A stretch of 64,000 nt of DNA from DSVQ01 sp964484765 (GCA_964484765.1 CAZAGI010000044.1:1-64000); one strand, 5' to 3'; positions 53,101 through 62,692 are shown, counted from the first letter of the stretch. Made by a program: numbers and translations. Notes: generated from the letters alone by a model not told the origin.

Positions 53101-54575
53101 TGCGCGACCTGAAGCTGGAAAAGCTCAGCCTTTCCAGCGATGCCGTGACCGATTTCAGTCCGCTGCGTGGCATGTCCATCGATCGTCTCTACTTAAACAA
53201 CTGCTCGCTTCTCCGGGATCTCTCGCCGCTGACCGAATCGCCGCTCCGCGAACTCTATCTCGACCATTGCCAGAACCTGACCGATGTGAACGCGCTCGCG
53301 GAGATTCCGACCCTGGAGCAGGTGACCGTGCCGGTCCATGCGCAGAATATCGACGCGCTGCGCAGGTTACCCAAGCTCAAGCGGCTGGGATTTGAAATGT
53401 TCAACGGCGTTCCCGACACGACTGTCGCCGAGTTCTGGGAGGCTTCGAGCTGGTTCAGCAAGCTGCATGAATCGGGGATCAAGCCTCAGGGCATGCGTCG
53501 ACAGAATAACGGCCTGTGGGATCTGAATCTCACGGGAGCAGACGTCACCAATCTCAGTAAACTTCAAGGGATGCCGATTGAGAGTCTGTCGCTTTGGAAA
53601 ACCCAGGTGACCGACCTCTCGCCATTAAAAGGAATGCCGCTCAAATTCCTGGAGCTCAGCCATACGCCGATTGCCGATCTGGAACCGCTCCGGGGCATGC
53701 CGCTCAAGAATCTCAGGCTCTTCCGCACCCAGGTCAGCGAACTGAGTCCGCTGCAGGGCATGTCGCTCGAAAAATTGGATCTGAGCTACACGAATGTGAC
53801 GGACATTTCCGTATTGCGCGGCATGCCTTTGATTGAAGCGAGTTTGAGTCACTGCCCCGCGCTCACCGATGTCTCACCCCTCGCGGAGTCCAAGGATCTC
53901 CAGATCGTCACTCTTCCACCCAACGCGAAGAACTTCGAGTTCCTCCGTGCCTTCACCAAACTCCGTCGCCTCAGCTTCGCGGAGGACACGCACCCCGCGA
54001 CGTTCTGGAAGGAGTACGACACACAAGCCTGGCTGCGCACACTACGTGAATCCGGCGTCGTGATCAAAGGTGTTCAACAACTTCCCGACGACACCTGGCA
54101 ATTGGATCTCAGCAACACCGCGATCAGCGACCTCGCCATCCTGAAGGAGTCGCCGATCAGTGATCTCAACCTCGGCAATACCGGCGTCACGGACCTGGCC
54201 CCGTTGCACGGCATGCCGCTCAAGAAACTCTCGCTCGCAGGCGTCAAGGTCTCCGACCTGAGCCCGCTGGAGGGAATGCAGCTCGAATCGTTGCAGATCA
54301 TCGGAACCAATGTGAAGGATCTCGCGGTCCTGCGGGGGATGCCGCTCACTTCCGTAAGGTTTCTCAACTGCACCGCGCTCACCGACCTCTCACCACTCGC
54401 GGATTGCAAAGAACTTCAAAACATCCAGCTTCCGCCGAACGCGACCAACATTGAGTTCCTTCGCGCCTTTCCCAGGCTCGCCCGCATCGGTTTCCGAAGC
54501 GATCCGAAATCCACCTGGCTCGCCGATAAGACCGCCGCGGAGTTCTGGCCGGAATACGATGCGAAGAAAAAGTAG
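50106..54575 (+). CDS. Ser/Thr protein kinase with TPR-like and leucine-rich repeats
   Basis: 1489 residues from an ATG at 50106. The cytoplasmic kinase domain runs about residues 143-430: glycine loop 'GEIARGGMGAILKGRD', catalytic 'GVIHRDLKPANIMVG' (about 269), and 'VMDWGLAKVL', where DFG is replaced by DWG as in many planctomycete kinases. One membrane helix follows near 480-503 ('AFVAGAGIVASLAIGIAVSV'), then TPR-like helices (540-640). From about 690 to the end there are short leucine-rich repeats of the 'LSPLKGMPLKFLELSHTPI' kind. Helical spacers ('FLRAFPKLARIGF'-like, with 'TAAEFWPEYDAKK' at the end) interrupt them. It is probably a sensor kinase that controls the adjacent ECF sigma factor. 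Confidence 0.9.
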   Translation: MSEKPPQLDSLFLAALEIESAEQRAAFLDASCGADPEIRQQVERLLQSHQQAGSFLQQPPAEFEATILSDASNLDRAGALEAGLATSFTEGQAVVIGHAGHSVLKNLGRTVEVPRVVLRDSVEHGADPIVRPKSSEMPDGKSDSRYQLQGEIARGGMGAILKGRDTDLGRDLAIKVLLDAHKNKPEVVQRFIEEAQIGGQLQHPGIAPIYELGQFADKRPFFAMKLVKGETLAKLLADRKEAADERGKFLGIFQQICQTMAYAHSRGVIHRDLKPANIMVGTFGEVQVMDWGLAKVLSSGGVADETLSQRQQQGQSIIQTLRSGVGSDPPGSVGSVGSQTQMGSVMGTPAYMPPEQALGEIDHLDERADVFGLGAILCEILTGKPPYVGDDGTQVFRLASRGKLGDCFQRLDSCGADVDLIVLAKHCLELEPLDRPRNAGVLAERVTRYLESVESKLRETELAKVDAQVRAEELRRRQRQAFVAGAGIVASLAIGIAVSVWQTVRADLAAKQAQSQERRALAALAELHATAPAFVEQARALTAKEQFDEAVEKLGYAVKLRPDAAEYLVAKGDLLQCQLKLAEAAAIYREALRLQPGLARAEASAKLCDELLAAKPNDDGKLTRESLAKLHLALQRQQRPAAELMPVARLLGEENKHLVEYWLARFKDLPVSAERPLQGRLTVREDGRLALDLSDTKVLDLAPLAGAPLAALNLSRCEELTDLSPLLGLDLIELNLSETSVADLSPLREMQTLEKLDLSKSRVADLTALSALRLKSLECKYCPVSDLNPIRKMPLQEIDLMDTRVADLTPLIGMPIKRIDLSRAPVLDFSPLAQLPLEQCYLQRNRITDLAVLRGKPLKELVIWGCEEARNYAVLAEIKTLELLLIPATFRDLPVKDYEAIGALRELPKLRQLGSEIMNRMGYAATGSKDTFWQEWDREQAFFSALRVNGITFKFRKHSVGTYTLDIRDQPLRDLSILKGMPIIELDLHRCPFTDLTPLRDLKLEKLSLSSDAVTDFSPLRGMSIDRLYLNNCSLLRDLSPLTESPLRELYLDHCQNLTDVNALAEIPTLEQVTVPVHAQNIDALRRLPKLKRLGFEMFNGVPDTTVAEFWEASSWFSKLHESGIKPQGMRRQNNGLWDLNLTGADVTNLSKLQGMPIESLSLWKTQVTDLSPLKGMPLKFLELSHTPIADLEPLRGMPLKNLRLFRTQVSELSPLQGMSLEKLDLSYTNVTDISVLRGMPLIEASLSHCPALTDVSPLAESKDLQIVTLPPNAKNFEFLRAFTKLRRLSFAEDTHPATFWKEYDTQAWLRTLRESGVVIKGVQQLPDDTWQLDLSNTAISDLAILKESPISDLNLGNTGVTDLAPLHGMPLKKLSLAGVKVSDLSPLEGMQLESLQIIGTNVKDLAVLRGMPLTSVRFLNCTALTDLSPLADCKELQNIQLPPNATNIEFLRAFPRLARIGFRSDPKSTWLADKTAAEFWPEYDAKKK

Positions 54576-54773
54576 CTGAGCTCGCAGCATCTCGCGTCGG
54601 CCCAGGTCGTATGTCGGCTTGAGCTGATCCGCACCTCAGTCCCTCTGAGACGGGCGAGACTGTACTTGCACTTCTCGAGGGAATATTAAGATTCGGCAAA
54701 CTCCGTCGGTAGTTGCTTGACGGTTAAATAGTACCAGTCCTACTGTGTACACCGGATTTTACATCTCTTCGAT

Positions 54774-57700
54774 TTGCATGGTCTGTCGTTTCCGACAGGC
54801 CTGAATCACACGGGTCAGATCGACAACAACGCCGGGGATGTGCCCGATGTGAAGACCGTGACGTGGTCGCTGTCCGAAGTGGTCAGCGACTCCTATCTGC
54901 TGACGCGGCACCGTCTCGAAACCCTGACCGATGCTGCCTCGGGGGACGTGACGACCATCGACCGGGACGAAACCTATCAGGGCATGCAGTCCTACGGGAT
55001 TAACGCCACCTCGTCGTGGACCCGCGATGAAGCCAACGACATCGTGCTGGCGTTGCTCGAAGATATTTCCGTCACACTGGCGGATGTGGAGGACTTTAAT
55101 GATGCGATCACCTCGACGGTAACGTCGGCGAGCCAGACTTCGACGTCGACTGCGTTCGACGAACAGTCCGGTGCAGGGAACTGGTCGGTGACGGCGGAAC
55201 GGGATGCCACCAGCGATCCCGCTGCGGACTGGGCCGTCAACGAATGGTTTTCGATGACCGTCGGCATGACGGATCACAGCCTGTCCACGGTGAATACCAG
55301 TTGGGATGAAACGACGACGGAGACCATCACCCTGAATGGTCCCTCCGATGGCGCGGGTGGGGGAGCGGGCGATGGATCTTCATCCGGCAGCGGCTCGTCG
55401 TCGGGCAGCAGCAGCGGACAAGTGCAACCGGAGACATTGACTGTCACCACACGCACGGCCCGGGAGACGACCTATTCCGATCTCGCGGACGACCAGAGTT
55501 CATTCACTTTCGGAGGGCGGAATCGGCAGGCTCCCGGCGACACGGCGTTGAACCGGTCTTCGCTGTATGCCCTATCCGCCAGCGGCAGTTCAGTCTATTT
55601 CAACGATGACGACCTGCTGCTGGACATCACCACATCGGGGAACATCGGCACGAGCCGGGCGATCACCACGAGCATGGTGCTGGAGAATTCCCGGGCCGAC
55701 TACCTCACAACCGGTGCGGGGAGTAACGGCGATCCGCTGCAGACGGGGACGGTGGCCAACGGCAGCGGTTCCGCCGCGGTGAGTTCGTCCGGTTCCAGCA
55801 GCGGCGATTACGACATCACCGCCACGGCGGACATTTCGTCGCTGGAAACCGATGCCAGCGGCGTGACGCGGGAATTCCATTCGGTCGACTCCGACCACAG
55901 TTGGGGGAACGATCAATCGTTCTACAGCGACACGGCGAGCGAAACGCTGCAGAGCGGCACGCGCACGGGGAGCCGGAGCGGGTCGTCCTCGGGCTCGGGG
56001 AGCGATCACTATGTGACGTCGTCAACCGTCGATACCCGCACGGAAACTCTCAGCGGCGGCGGTTCCGGAGGTGGCTCGGGCGGCGGCTCGGGGAGCGCCA
56101 GTACCTCGGCGGCCAGCCAGTCGGGCAGCGGTTCGGCCATCACCACCGGGTGGTCGCGCGTGCTCACTCACGATGAGCAGACTCAAGTCGGCGATTCGAG
56201 CTGGACGTCCAGCACACAGGATTCCGGGACTTATACGAGGCCCAGGAACCTGAAACTCAAGGTTGCGAGTCGGACCAGTACCGATACGTTCTCGTATGAC
56301 GATCAGAGTGCAGGGACCGTCAGCAGCACGTCGCTGTCGACGACGCAGTTCGATGTGATCGAGACCACGGTGGACGGACCGGTCACGCGGCCGGTGACGA
56401 TTTCCACGTCCGATTCGGTCCAAAGCCAGCGGAGTTACGACTGGAATTCCCAAGGTTGGGGCGCGTTCACGGTCAACTCCACGGAAACGCCGGGAACGCC
56501 CGCGACGGCGGGGGCCGAGCCGGTCAGTTCCACGCTCGTAGTCACCACCGCGGGGGACGATCATTCCCGCTATAACGAAACCAACGGCGTCTACACCACG
56601 CAACTGCAATCGACCAGCCTGCAGTCGATCGGAATGCTGCACACCAGCGGCAGCACGCAGCAGACCAGTCAGCAACTGTTCGATGTGGCCAGCAACGGCG
56701 GCACTTGGACACTGACCACTGGGCTGGACACGACGGATAACTCGTCCGACACCATCACGACCGGCGATGCGTGGGAGACGTCCACGCTCGATGACACCGC
56801 GGCGAGCGAATCGTCGACCGAGCATTCTTGGCAACACGTCATGAGTTCCGGCGGCGGCAGCTATACCAGTTCCGCCTCGACGCACTTCACCAGCGTTGCC
56901 CCCGCACCGAACAACGGCCTGCACACTGAAGACTTCCAGACCAACGAATCGCTGTCGAACGGAACTTCGACCACAGTGGCGGATGTCCTGTTCGATTTCG
57001 TCCGGCAGGCCGATGACCGGACCATCACCACCACCATCGGGCAGCAGGCCAGCACGCGGAGCCATACTTACAGTTTCAGTGACGATGTGCGGGTGGTGGA
57101 CGACGCCCAGCCGCTGCCCGGCAGCCATTCCCGCACCGACGTCCACAACCAGTCGCAGCGCGACGGTACCCGCATCACCACGACGTTGAGCACCCAGAAC
57201 CTCGTCGTGACTGGCACGCCCATCTCCAGCGGCAGCGGCGGTGGTTCCGGCAGCGGGTCGGGCAGCAGCGCCAATAACAGCAGCGGTTCCGGGTCCGGTG
57301 GGAATGCTTCCGACGGGTCGTACAGTCCCGGCCAACCCGTCTCCAGCCGCGTGATTGTGGACGGCGTCGAGTACCTCACCGTCGGCACCACACACAGCGA
57401 ACTCCACGACACGCAGACCGGCACGTTCAGCACCCAACAGGACGTGACCGTCATCGACGATGTCCTGCCCAACGGTGTCGATCCGCTGTCGTTCTTCGAC
57501 GATTTCGTCGACGGCTACAACAACGCTGTCCCCGATGTTCCACCGATGTCGGTCGGTGCCGGAGCCGGGCCGGGTCTCGTCTACGGTTACTCGCGGACGG
57601 TCAGTCAATACACGTCTGCCGGCGATGAAGACCGGTCCATCGATCAGGTGCAGGACATCAGTTTCAATCCGCAGGGGATTCTCTCGTCCTCGTCGTCGGG

Positions 57701-60700
57701 CAGTGTGGCCACGTCGTCGTCGTTCTCGTTCAGTCAGGATCTGACGGTGCAGGCGGGCCACGGCGTGATGGGCGGCGCACACGAGCACGGAGAAGGGAGC
57801 GAAGCGCACACCACGGAAGCCGGGACCGTCGACGCCCTCACGTTCTACGCCGAAGACGCCACGGTCGAGGACGACGGGCGGATCGAATCGCACACTTCAT
57901 CGCATGACGACAGTCACACCGTCAGCTCGTCCTACACCACCGACGTCCTCAGCGGCACCTGGGAACTCGGCCAGGAATCGTTCGCCAAGTACCACTCCAG
58001 CGGCACGCGCGACGCCGAACGGCTGTCAGAACAGACCAAACACGTCCTCATCGAAGCCGGCACCGGCACGAAAACCACTGACACCGGCAACCTGCACACG
58101 TACACCACCGACGATCAATCGACCTACACCAGCCGCACCGCATTGCAGGTCGGTCCCGTCGGGCCGGTCTCGGGCCGCACGGTCGCCAGAGGAGACTGGG
58201 ACAGCGGCGGCAGCGACGGCTTCGGGATGAAGTACATCGCCAACTCGAACGGCTACCACAACCAGCTCGATACCGCGACCACCGATCGCCAGACCACCAA
58301 GCTCGGCGGCGATGTGGAAACTGTTACCGTCGACATCGATCATCGCGACCGCAACGAACGCAAGTTCGATCGGATCACGCTCGATCTCGATTTCAGCCTC
58401 AGCTTCGGCGGCAGTGGCGGCGATGTCGGCGGGATTCAGCTGCACCAGCAGCAGTTCACGCAGACGGACCACCAGAACCATTCGGTGTACGAGCACGGCG
58501 TCCGCACGGTTCACGATTACATCGAGGACTACGACGCCGCCCACACCACGCAGATGGCGATGGGGATGACCTCAACCGATTTCGACATGGACGTGTACGT
58601 CACGAACGCGTCGAACGAGCATCGGCACACTGTGGGGGATCTCGACAGCGAGGTGATCACCGGCAATCGGAACGGGGCGAACATCATGGATGTCGCCTTC
58701 ACGCTGCACGACGCGGGAGTGGGGGACTTCACGTTCAACCTGCACTCGCACACGTGGTTCTTTCTGAACTCGTACGAGATCGAACACACGCCGGTGCGGA
58801 TGATCGACAATTCGCGGCGGAGCACGAACCAGGATTACCGGGTCTACCACGAAACCGGCGGGACCGACTCGACGACCACGATGGCCAGTTCATCGTTTCC
58901 GGGAATCAATTCCAGCAGCGATACGCACACCACCTTCACGTGGGACCCGCAGCCGGTTACGGGTCGCAATGCTGGTCAAATTCTGGTGGACACGCACCAG
59001 TGGGGATCGCACACCGACAGCGTCGGCACGACGACCACGTATGACCACCAGACCGACGATGCACCGGGGGCGCTGGGCGAAGCTTACCCGCTGGGCCTGA
59101 CCGATCAGCACCAGCCGCTGCCAACCCTGGGCGGCTACGGCGACGGCTGGCAAGTGATCAGCGGTCTGCAGAACACCCCAGGCTTTGATGCGAACGCCGT
59201 CGGCACCGCCTGGGGCAACGGCGTCAGCGCCGCCGGCGGCGGAGCCACCAGCGGCAGCAGTGCGATGTCAGGATGGGCGATCCTCAGGACGTTGCATCTC
59301 GGGCAGATGACAATTGACGGAGTTCATCACGCGGATGTCTATTCCCGTGAGTTCGAATCGAATAGCGATAGCAGCGTCTGGACCATCGTGTACTACGATG
59401 GTGATCCCGATAACGGTGGAATCCCTTTCAAGACGATTTCCAGTTCGGACACGAATCCTTTCGGTGCCTGGGGCCGAGGCGAAGGCGGCGCCCGCACCGA
59501 CACCACCCCCACCCCCGCCGACGAAGCCGACGGCGAAGTCCCCACCGCTGCGAATGCGTCCAGCGTCGAGGAAACGAATAGTCTGATTGGCAACCATATC
59601 GCGGCAATGTGGGCGAATGAATTCTCGTCGACCCAAGCCGAGCAAGCCGCGGAGAACGCGGTTGATAACGGAATTGCTCAGATTAAAGAAGCCGAAGCAA
59701 CGATTCCTGTCAGCGCACCGCTCAGCGAAGATGTCTGCAACGCAGTCGAGGAGGCTGAGGTAGAGGAAAGCAACGGGAATGAGCACAGGCAAGCGGCCAT
59801 CGCCAAGAATCCTCTCGACTACACTTCCGAGCAGATCGACGAAGCGCTCAAGAAGCATCCCGATCTTCGCCGCCGCTTCGAACTCGCGGCGGCCATGAAT
59901 ACTCCTCAGAGTGTGAACGAAAGGCTTTGGGGCCAAATGCCTCCACGGGTCGGGAATCCAACGAACTACAGCCCGACCGGTTCTAACCCGAACCCCATGG
60001 CTGCTGAGCAGCAACGCTTCGAAGACATGATGAATGCCCAATGGCGGAAATGGTCGCTTTGGCAGCAGATCAATGAGGGATCGCTTTTCAATCCCAATTC
60101 CGAATTTGATACGCTGAGTCCAAGCCAAGTTAAGATGATTCTCGTACGTTCCTGGATGCGCGAGGATGGCGGACGATCGCTGCTGTTCATGTCCGAAAAC
60201 GGCGATGGCTCGGGCATGGTCGTCGATGCAGCGACGGGAAAGATTCTCTACTACTTCCATGCGGATGGCAGGTTGTCAGTAGAATCTGCTCCGTCATTCG
60301 ATCCGGGTGATTCCGCCGAAACCCGCGTCTGGAAATGGACCAAGTTCCTACGTGAACAGGGACGTGCCGACGAAGCATTCGAAGTCGAATCGCGGATGCT
60401 GAAGGGGGCCGCCCTTGATTTGATGTTCGCAGTTGGTTCGGCAAGTCAAGCTACAGCTAATCGCGGCAATCTAAATATCCAGACAATAAAGATCAGACGA
60501 ACAACTGGGATACCCCGGCTTGGTCCCAGTGGCGTTGACCCCGACCACCACAATGCCAATATTCAAGTTCGAGACGCGAGTGGGAGACTACGACATCACG
60601 AGCGTCTTGTGAGCGGGAATATGACGATGGCTGAAAGAGCGCTAGGGTTTCCGAAGAATACGCTGTCCAGCCACACGGAGGCACGGGCGATGAGAGAATT

Positions 60701-60860
60701 AAGGCTTCGTCCAGGAGAGACGATGACCATTACTGGACAGGATCCTCCATGCAAGCCCTGCAAGGGCGAAATGAATCGAATTGCAAGACGATTTGGGGCT
60801 AGGATCGTGTATCGCTGGGTTGAGAACGGCGTTACAAAGACGTGGACAACTGGGGAATAG
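54774..60860 (+). CDS. Giant polymorphic toxin with C-terminal deaminase-fold domain
   Basis: 2028 codons. Most of the protein is Ser/Gly/Thr/Asp-rich with runs such as 'GSGGGSGSGSGSSANNSSGS', the type of surface or secreted stalk seen in planctomycetes. No Rhs or filamentous-haemagglutinin repeats are evident. The last 130 residues are a deaminase-fold toxin: 'TLSSHTEARAMRELRLRPGE' (His-x-Glu, about 1967) and 'ITGQDPPCKPCKGEMNRIAR' (PCxxC, about 1991), the zinc site and catalytic Glu of cytidine-deaminase toxins. It may belong to the Pput2613-like subgroup, which is uncertain. The only in-frame start is TTG and there is no signal peptide, so the 5' end may be truncated. An Imm10-type immunity gene follows. 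Confidence 0.8.
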   Translation: MHGLSFPTGLNHTGQIDNNAGDVPDVKTVTWSLSEVVSDSYLLTRHRLETLTDAASGDVTTIDRDETYQGMQSYGINATSSWTRDEANDIVLALLEDISVTLADVEDFNDAITSTVTSASQTSTSTAFDEQSGAGNWSVTAERDATSDPAADWAVNEWFSMTVGMTDHSLSTVNTSWDETTTETITLNGPSDGAGGGAGDGSSSGSGSSSGSSSGQVQPETLTVTTRTARETTYSDLADDQSSFTFGGRNRQAPGDTALNRSSLYALSASGSSVYFNDDDLLLDITTSGNIGTSRAITTSMVLENSRADYLTTGAGSNGDPLQTGTVANGSGSAAVSSSGSSSGDYDITATADISSLETDASGVTREFHSVDSDHSWGNDQSFYSDTASETLQSGTRTGSRSGSSSGSGSDHYVTSSTVDTRTETLSGGGSGGGSGGGSGSASTSAASQSGSGSAITTGWSRVLTHDEQTQVGDSSWTSSTQDSGTYTRPRNLKLKVASRTSTDTFSYDDQSAGTVSSTSLSTTQFDVIETTVDGPVTRPVTISTSDSVQSQRSYDWNSQGWGAFTVNSTETPGTPATAGAEPVSSTLVVTTAGDDHSRYNETNGVYTTQLQSTSLQSIGMLHTSGSTQQTSQQLFDVASNGGTWTLTTGLDTTDNSSDTITTGDAWETSTLDDTAASESSTEHSWQHVMSSGGGSYTSSASTHFTSVAPAPNNGLHTEDFQTNESLSNGTSTTVADVLFDFVRQADDRTITTTIGQQASTRSHTYSFSDDVRVVDDAQPLPGSHSRTDVHNQSQRDGTRITTTLSTQNLVVTGTPISSGSGGGSGSGSGSSANNSSGSGSGGNASDGSYSPGQPVSSRVIVDGVEYLTVGTTHSELHDTQTGTFSTQQDVTVIDDVLPNGVDPLSFFDDFVDGYNNAVPDVPPMSVGAGAGPGLVYGYSRTVSQYTSAGDEDRSIDQVQDISFNPQGILSSSSSGSVATSSSFSFSQDLTVQAGHGVMGGAHEHGEGSEAHTTEAGTVDALTFYAEDATVEDDGRIESHTSSHDDSHTVSSSYTTDVLSGTWELGQESFAKYHSSGTRDAERLSEQTKHVLIEAGTGTKTTDTGNLHTYTTDDQSTYTSRTALQVGPVGPVSGRTVARGDWDSGGSDGFGMKYIANSNGYHNQLDTATTDRQTTKLGGDVETVTVDIDHRDRNERKFDRITLDLDFSLSFGGSGGDVGGIQLHQQQFTQTDHQNHSVYEHGVRTVHDYIEDYDAAHTTQMAMGMTSTDFDMDVYVTNASNEHRHTVGDLDSEVITGNRNGANIMDVAFTLHDAGVGDFTFNLHSHTWFFLNSYEIEHTPVRMIDNSRRSTNQDYRVYHETGGTDSTTTMASSSFPGINSSSDTHTTFTWDPQPVTGRNAGQILVDTHQWGSHTDSVGTTTTYDHQTDDAPGALGEAYPLGLTDQHQPLPTLGGYGDGWQVISGLQNTPGFDANAVGTAWGNGVSAAGGGATSGSSAMSGWAILRTLHLGQMTIDGVHHADVYSREFESNSDSSVWTIVYYDGDPDNGGIPFKTISSSDTNPFGAWGRGEGGARTDTTPTPADEADGEVPTAANASSVEETNSLIGNHIAAMWANEFSSTQAEQAAENAVDNGIAQIKEAEATIPVSAPLSEDVCNAVEEAEVEESNGNEHRQAAIAKNPLDYTSEQIDEALKKHPDLRRRFELAAAMNTPQSVNERLWGQMPPRVGNPTNYSPTGSNPNPMAAEQQRFEDMMNAQWRKWSLWQQINEGSLFNPNSEFDTLSPSQVKMILVRSWMREDGGRSLLFMSENGDGSGMVVDAATGKILYYFHADGRLSVESAPSFDPGDSAETRVWKWTKFLREQGRADEAFEVESRMLKGAALDLMFAVGSASQATANRGNLNIQTIKIRRTTGIPRLGPSGVDPDHHNANIQVRDASGRLRHHERLVSGNMTMAERALGFPKNTLSSHTEARAMRELRLRPGETMTITGQDPPCKPCKGEMNRIARRFGARIVYRWVENGVTKTWTTGE

Positions 60861-60865
60861 ATTTC

Positions 60866-61261
60866 ATGGCAAAACTCGAATTCTATGCTAAAAGTGTAGT
60901 CACTCAAACGGATGACGGGAGCGCTATGCTTGGGTTTGCTGACGATGAGTTCAACACAACTCAATACGTTTTGTTACAGAGGGATCTTGAGCCTTCCCAG
61001 CAGGATCTGAACTTGGGACATGACAAACCACACATCGAGATCAACGATCAGCGTCACTCTGGTTACGGCGGTGTGGTGGAAGCGCAGCTTCAAGGGAACC
61101 GACTTGTACTAAAGCTCGATGCGCAAGCTGCCGCCGATATGTCGATCAATGACATTATCGAGATTGCTTTTTGTGTATCCACAGAGAGACTCAAGGACAT
61201 CGCCGAACAACTGTGCTTGCTGATTGGAAAGGATAGAGTACACGAAGGGGACGTCGGTTGA
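60866..61261 (+). CDS. Imm10-family immunity protein
   Basis: 131 residues from an ATG at 60866, 5 bp after the toxin. 'MLGFADDEFNTTQYVLLQRD' and 'HIEINDQRHSGYGGVVEAQL' match the Imm10 pattern (a DDEF...YVxLQR start and a SGYGGV centre). It probably neutralises the deaminase domain encoded just upstream. It is cytoplasmic and acidic. Confidence 0.85.
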   Translation: MAKLEFYAKSVVTQTDDGSAMLGFADDEFNTTQYVLLQRDLEPSQQDLNLGHDKPHIEINDQRHSGYGGVVEAQLQGNRLVLKLDAQAAADMSINDIIEIAFCVSTERLKDIAEQLCLLIGKDRVHEGDVG

Positions 61262-61304
61262 CTGGACGGATGGCGGACGCACCGCGGCGGCTCAACTGCG
61301 CACC

Positions 61305-62090
61305 ATGCTCGAAATGAGTGCGAAGTTCGGGAAGCTGACCCCCGACCAGTTGTGGAAGCTCTTCACTGGAGACGTCGAGGGACTCGAAGGGCAGGTGGCC
61401 CCGGAAATTCTGCTGGCTGCGGCGATGGCCCGCGAACTGATGGCGGAAGTGGCGCTCGATGTCTACGAGGCGTCCCCGGAACAATTCACTGAACAGATGT
61501 GCCGACTCTACGGCATGGCGCTGTTCGAGATCACCCTCGCCGCCGTAACCGTCGGATACGGACAGGCCGCGAAGTCAGCACGGATTGTCGGACTACTCAA
61601 CAAACTCGACGGCATGCCTGGCATGTCGCCCCAACTGCGGACGAAAATCAAGAAATTCCTCGAAATGATTGATACTGTCCTCGACGCCGGGAAAATGTCG
61701 CCGCAGAAGGGGTGGAAGTCATCGAATGCATGGGACACGGGGAAAAACTCAAAGTTGCTTCGGGAGAATATGGGCAATGCGATCCTGCCTGGGCAAGACG
61801 CCCATCACATTGTTCAATCAACGGACGTACGCGCCGCTGCAGCTCGGAGGTTGCTTGACAAGTACCAGATTGACATCAACGATGCCGTGAACGGCGTCGG
61901 CCTGAAACCGTCTGGTCCGAAGCCCGCACATCATGGCCATGGTTTGCACTCGAATGACGGAATTGATCGCGTGACCGATCGTCTGCAACAAGTTGTTGAT
62001 GGCGTCTCCGATTGGTCAGAGGGGCGTTCAAATTTACTGGAAGCGCTTGCTAAGCTGAAAAAGGAGATTGCAGAAGGACATTTCCCATGA
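61305..62090 (+). CDS. Orphan toxin cassette with AHH nuclease domain
   Basis: The open frame runs from TTG 61224. The first in-frame ATG is 61305, giving 261 residues. The N-terminal half is a helical pre-toxin region ('LTPDQLWKLFTGDVEGLEGQ', 'AAAMARELMAEVALDVYEAS', 'ALFEITLAAVTVGYGQAAKS') shared with the next cassette. The C-terminal part is an AHH nuclease of the HNH/ENDO VII class: 'GQDAHHIVQSTDVRAAAARR', 'IDINDAVNGVGLKP' and 'HHGHGLHSNDGIDRV'. It lacks a stalk or signal, so it is probably a silent tip that needs recombination for delivery. It is coupled by ATGA to its immunity gene. Confidence 0.75.
   Translation: MLEMSAKFGKLTPDQLWKLFTGDVEGLEGQVAPEILLAAAMARELMAEVALDVYEASPEQFTEQMCRLYGMALFEITLAAVTVGYGQAAKSARIVGLLNKLDGMPGMSPQLRTKIKKFLEMIDTVLDAGKMSPQKGWKSSNAWDTGKNSKLLRENMGNAILPGQDAHHIVQSTDVRAAAARRLLDKYQIDINDAVNGVGLKPSGPKPAHHGHGLHSNDGIDRVTDRLQQVVDGVSDWSEGRSNLLEALAKLKKEIAEGHFP
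61335..61475 (+). repeat. 141-bp perfect direct repeat, copy A
   Basis: Identical base for base to 62782-62922, offset 1447 bp. It encodes the pre-toxin segment from 'LTPDQLWKLF' to 'LDVYEAS'. Weaker similarity goes on for about 170 bp more. Confidence 0.92.
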
Positions 62091-62692
62091 CAAATATCAC
62101 AACTGAATCTCGTTGTTTTTATGAATATGACCCTGATGCCAACACATTTGCGGGAGTTGGATTTGGAGTCGGATCCGTTGACGATGAGAATGATGGTGAT
62201 ACTAAAGTCAATCAACTTCATGGGAGCGACGCAACGTTTCGCGACTCATGGCTTCCTCTCGCATGCTACGGTTTTGACAACAATCCTCGTGATGTTGGCG
62301 ATTTCCCCAGCGTTAGCAACCGCAGGTCAGTACCTATGATGAGCGAGCGGGCATGGACCGCTCTGAAGCCGATCATTGGTGATGCCTGCGAGGCCTTGCC
62401 GGTCATCCATCCGTTTGCCGGGACATATTTTCTCATTCATGTCATGCGCACGATTGACGCCTTGGACGTCGATGCGAGTGAAGTCGATCGCTACCAGAGC
62501 GGTGACAAGCGGATCGCGCGCATTTACCGATACTCCTTTCGACCGAAGCTGATTGAAGGAAAGCATATTTTCAAATTGCCTCGCGATTGCGGTCGCAGCC
62601 TCATTGTTGACGATGAGTTCCGGAAGGCTGTTGAAGCAAACCAGCTTCGAGGGCTTCGCTTTCGCGAACTCCCCATGTGTGCGCGTTCCTAG
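62087..62692 (+). CDS. Imm11-like (DUF1629) immunity protein
   Basis: 201 residues, starting inside the AHH cassette stop (ATGA). 'VPMMSERAWTALKPIIGDAC', 'FLIHVMRTIDALDVDASEVD' and 'VDDEFRKAVEANQLRGLRFR' follow the Imm11 family pattern, including the closing 'DEFR.AVE...L.GL.F'. It is clearly more AT-rich than the stalk gene, as is common for toxin/immunity cassettes. It probably neutralises the AHH nuclease. Confidence 0.75.
   Translation: MTNITTESRCFYEYDPDANTFAGVGFGVGSVDDENDGDTKVNQLHGSDATFRDSWLPLACYGFDNNPRDVGDFPSVSNRRSVPMMSERAWTALKPIIGDACEALPVIHPFAGTYFLIHVMRTIDALDVDASEVDRYQSGDKRIARIYRYSFRPKLIEGKHIFKLPRDCGRSLIVDDEFRKAVEANQLRGLRFRELPMCARS

Noticed and set aside
54774..60860. Rhs or filamentous haemagglutinin toxin
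   Set aside because: No YD repeats, no Rhs core motif, no TPS domain and no two-partner secretion gene are visible.
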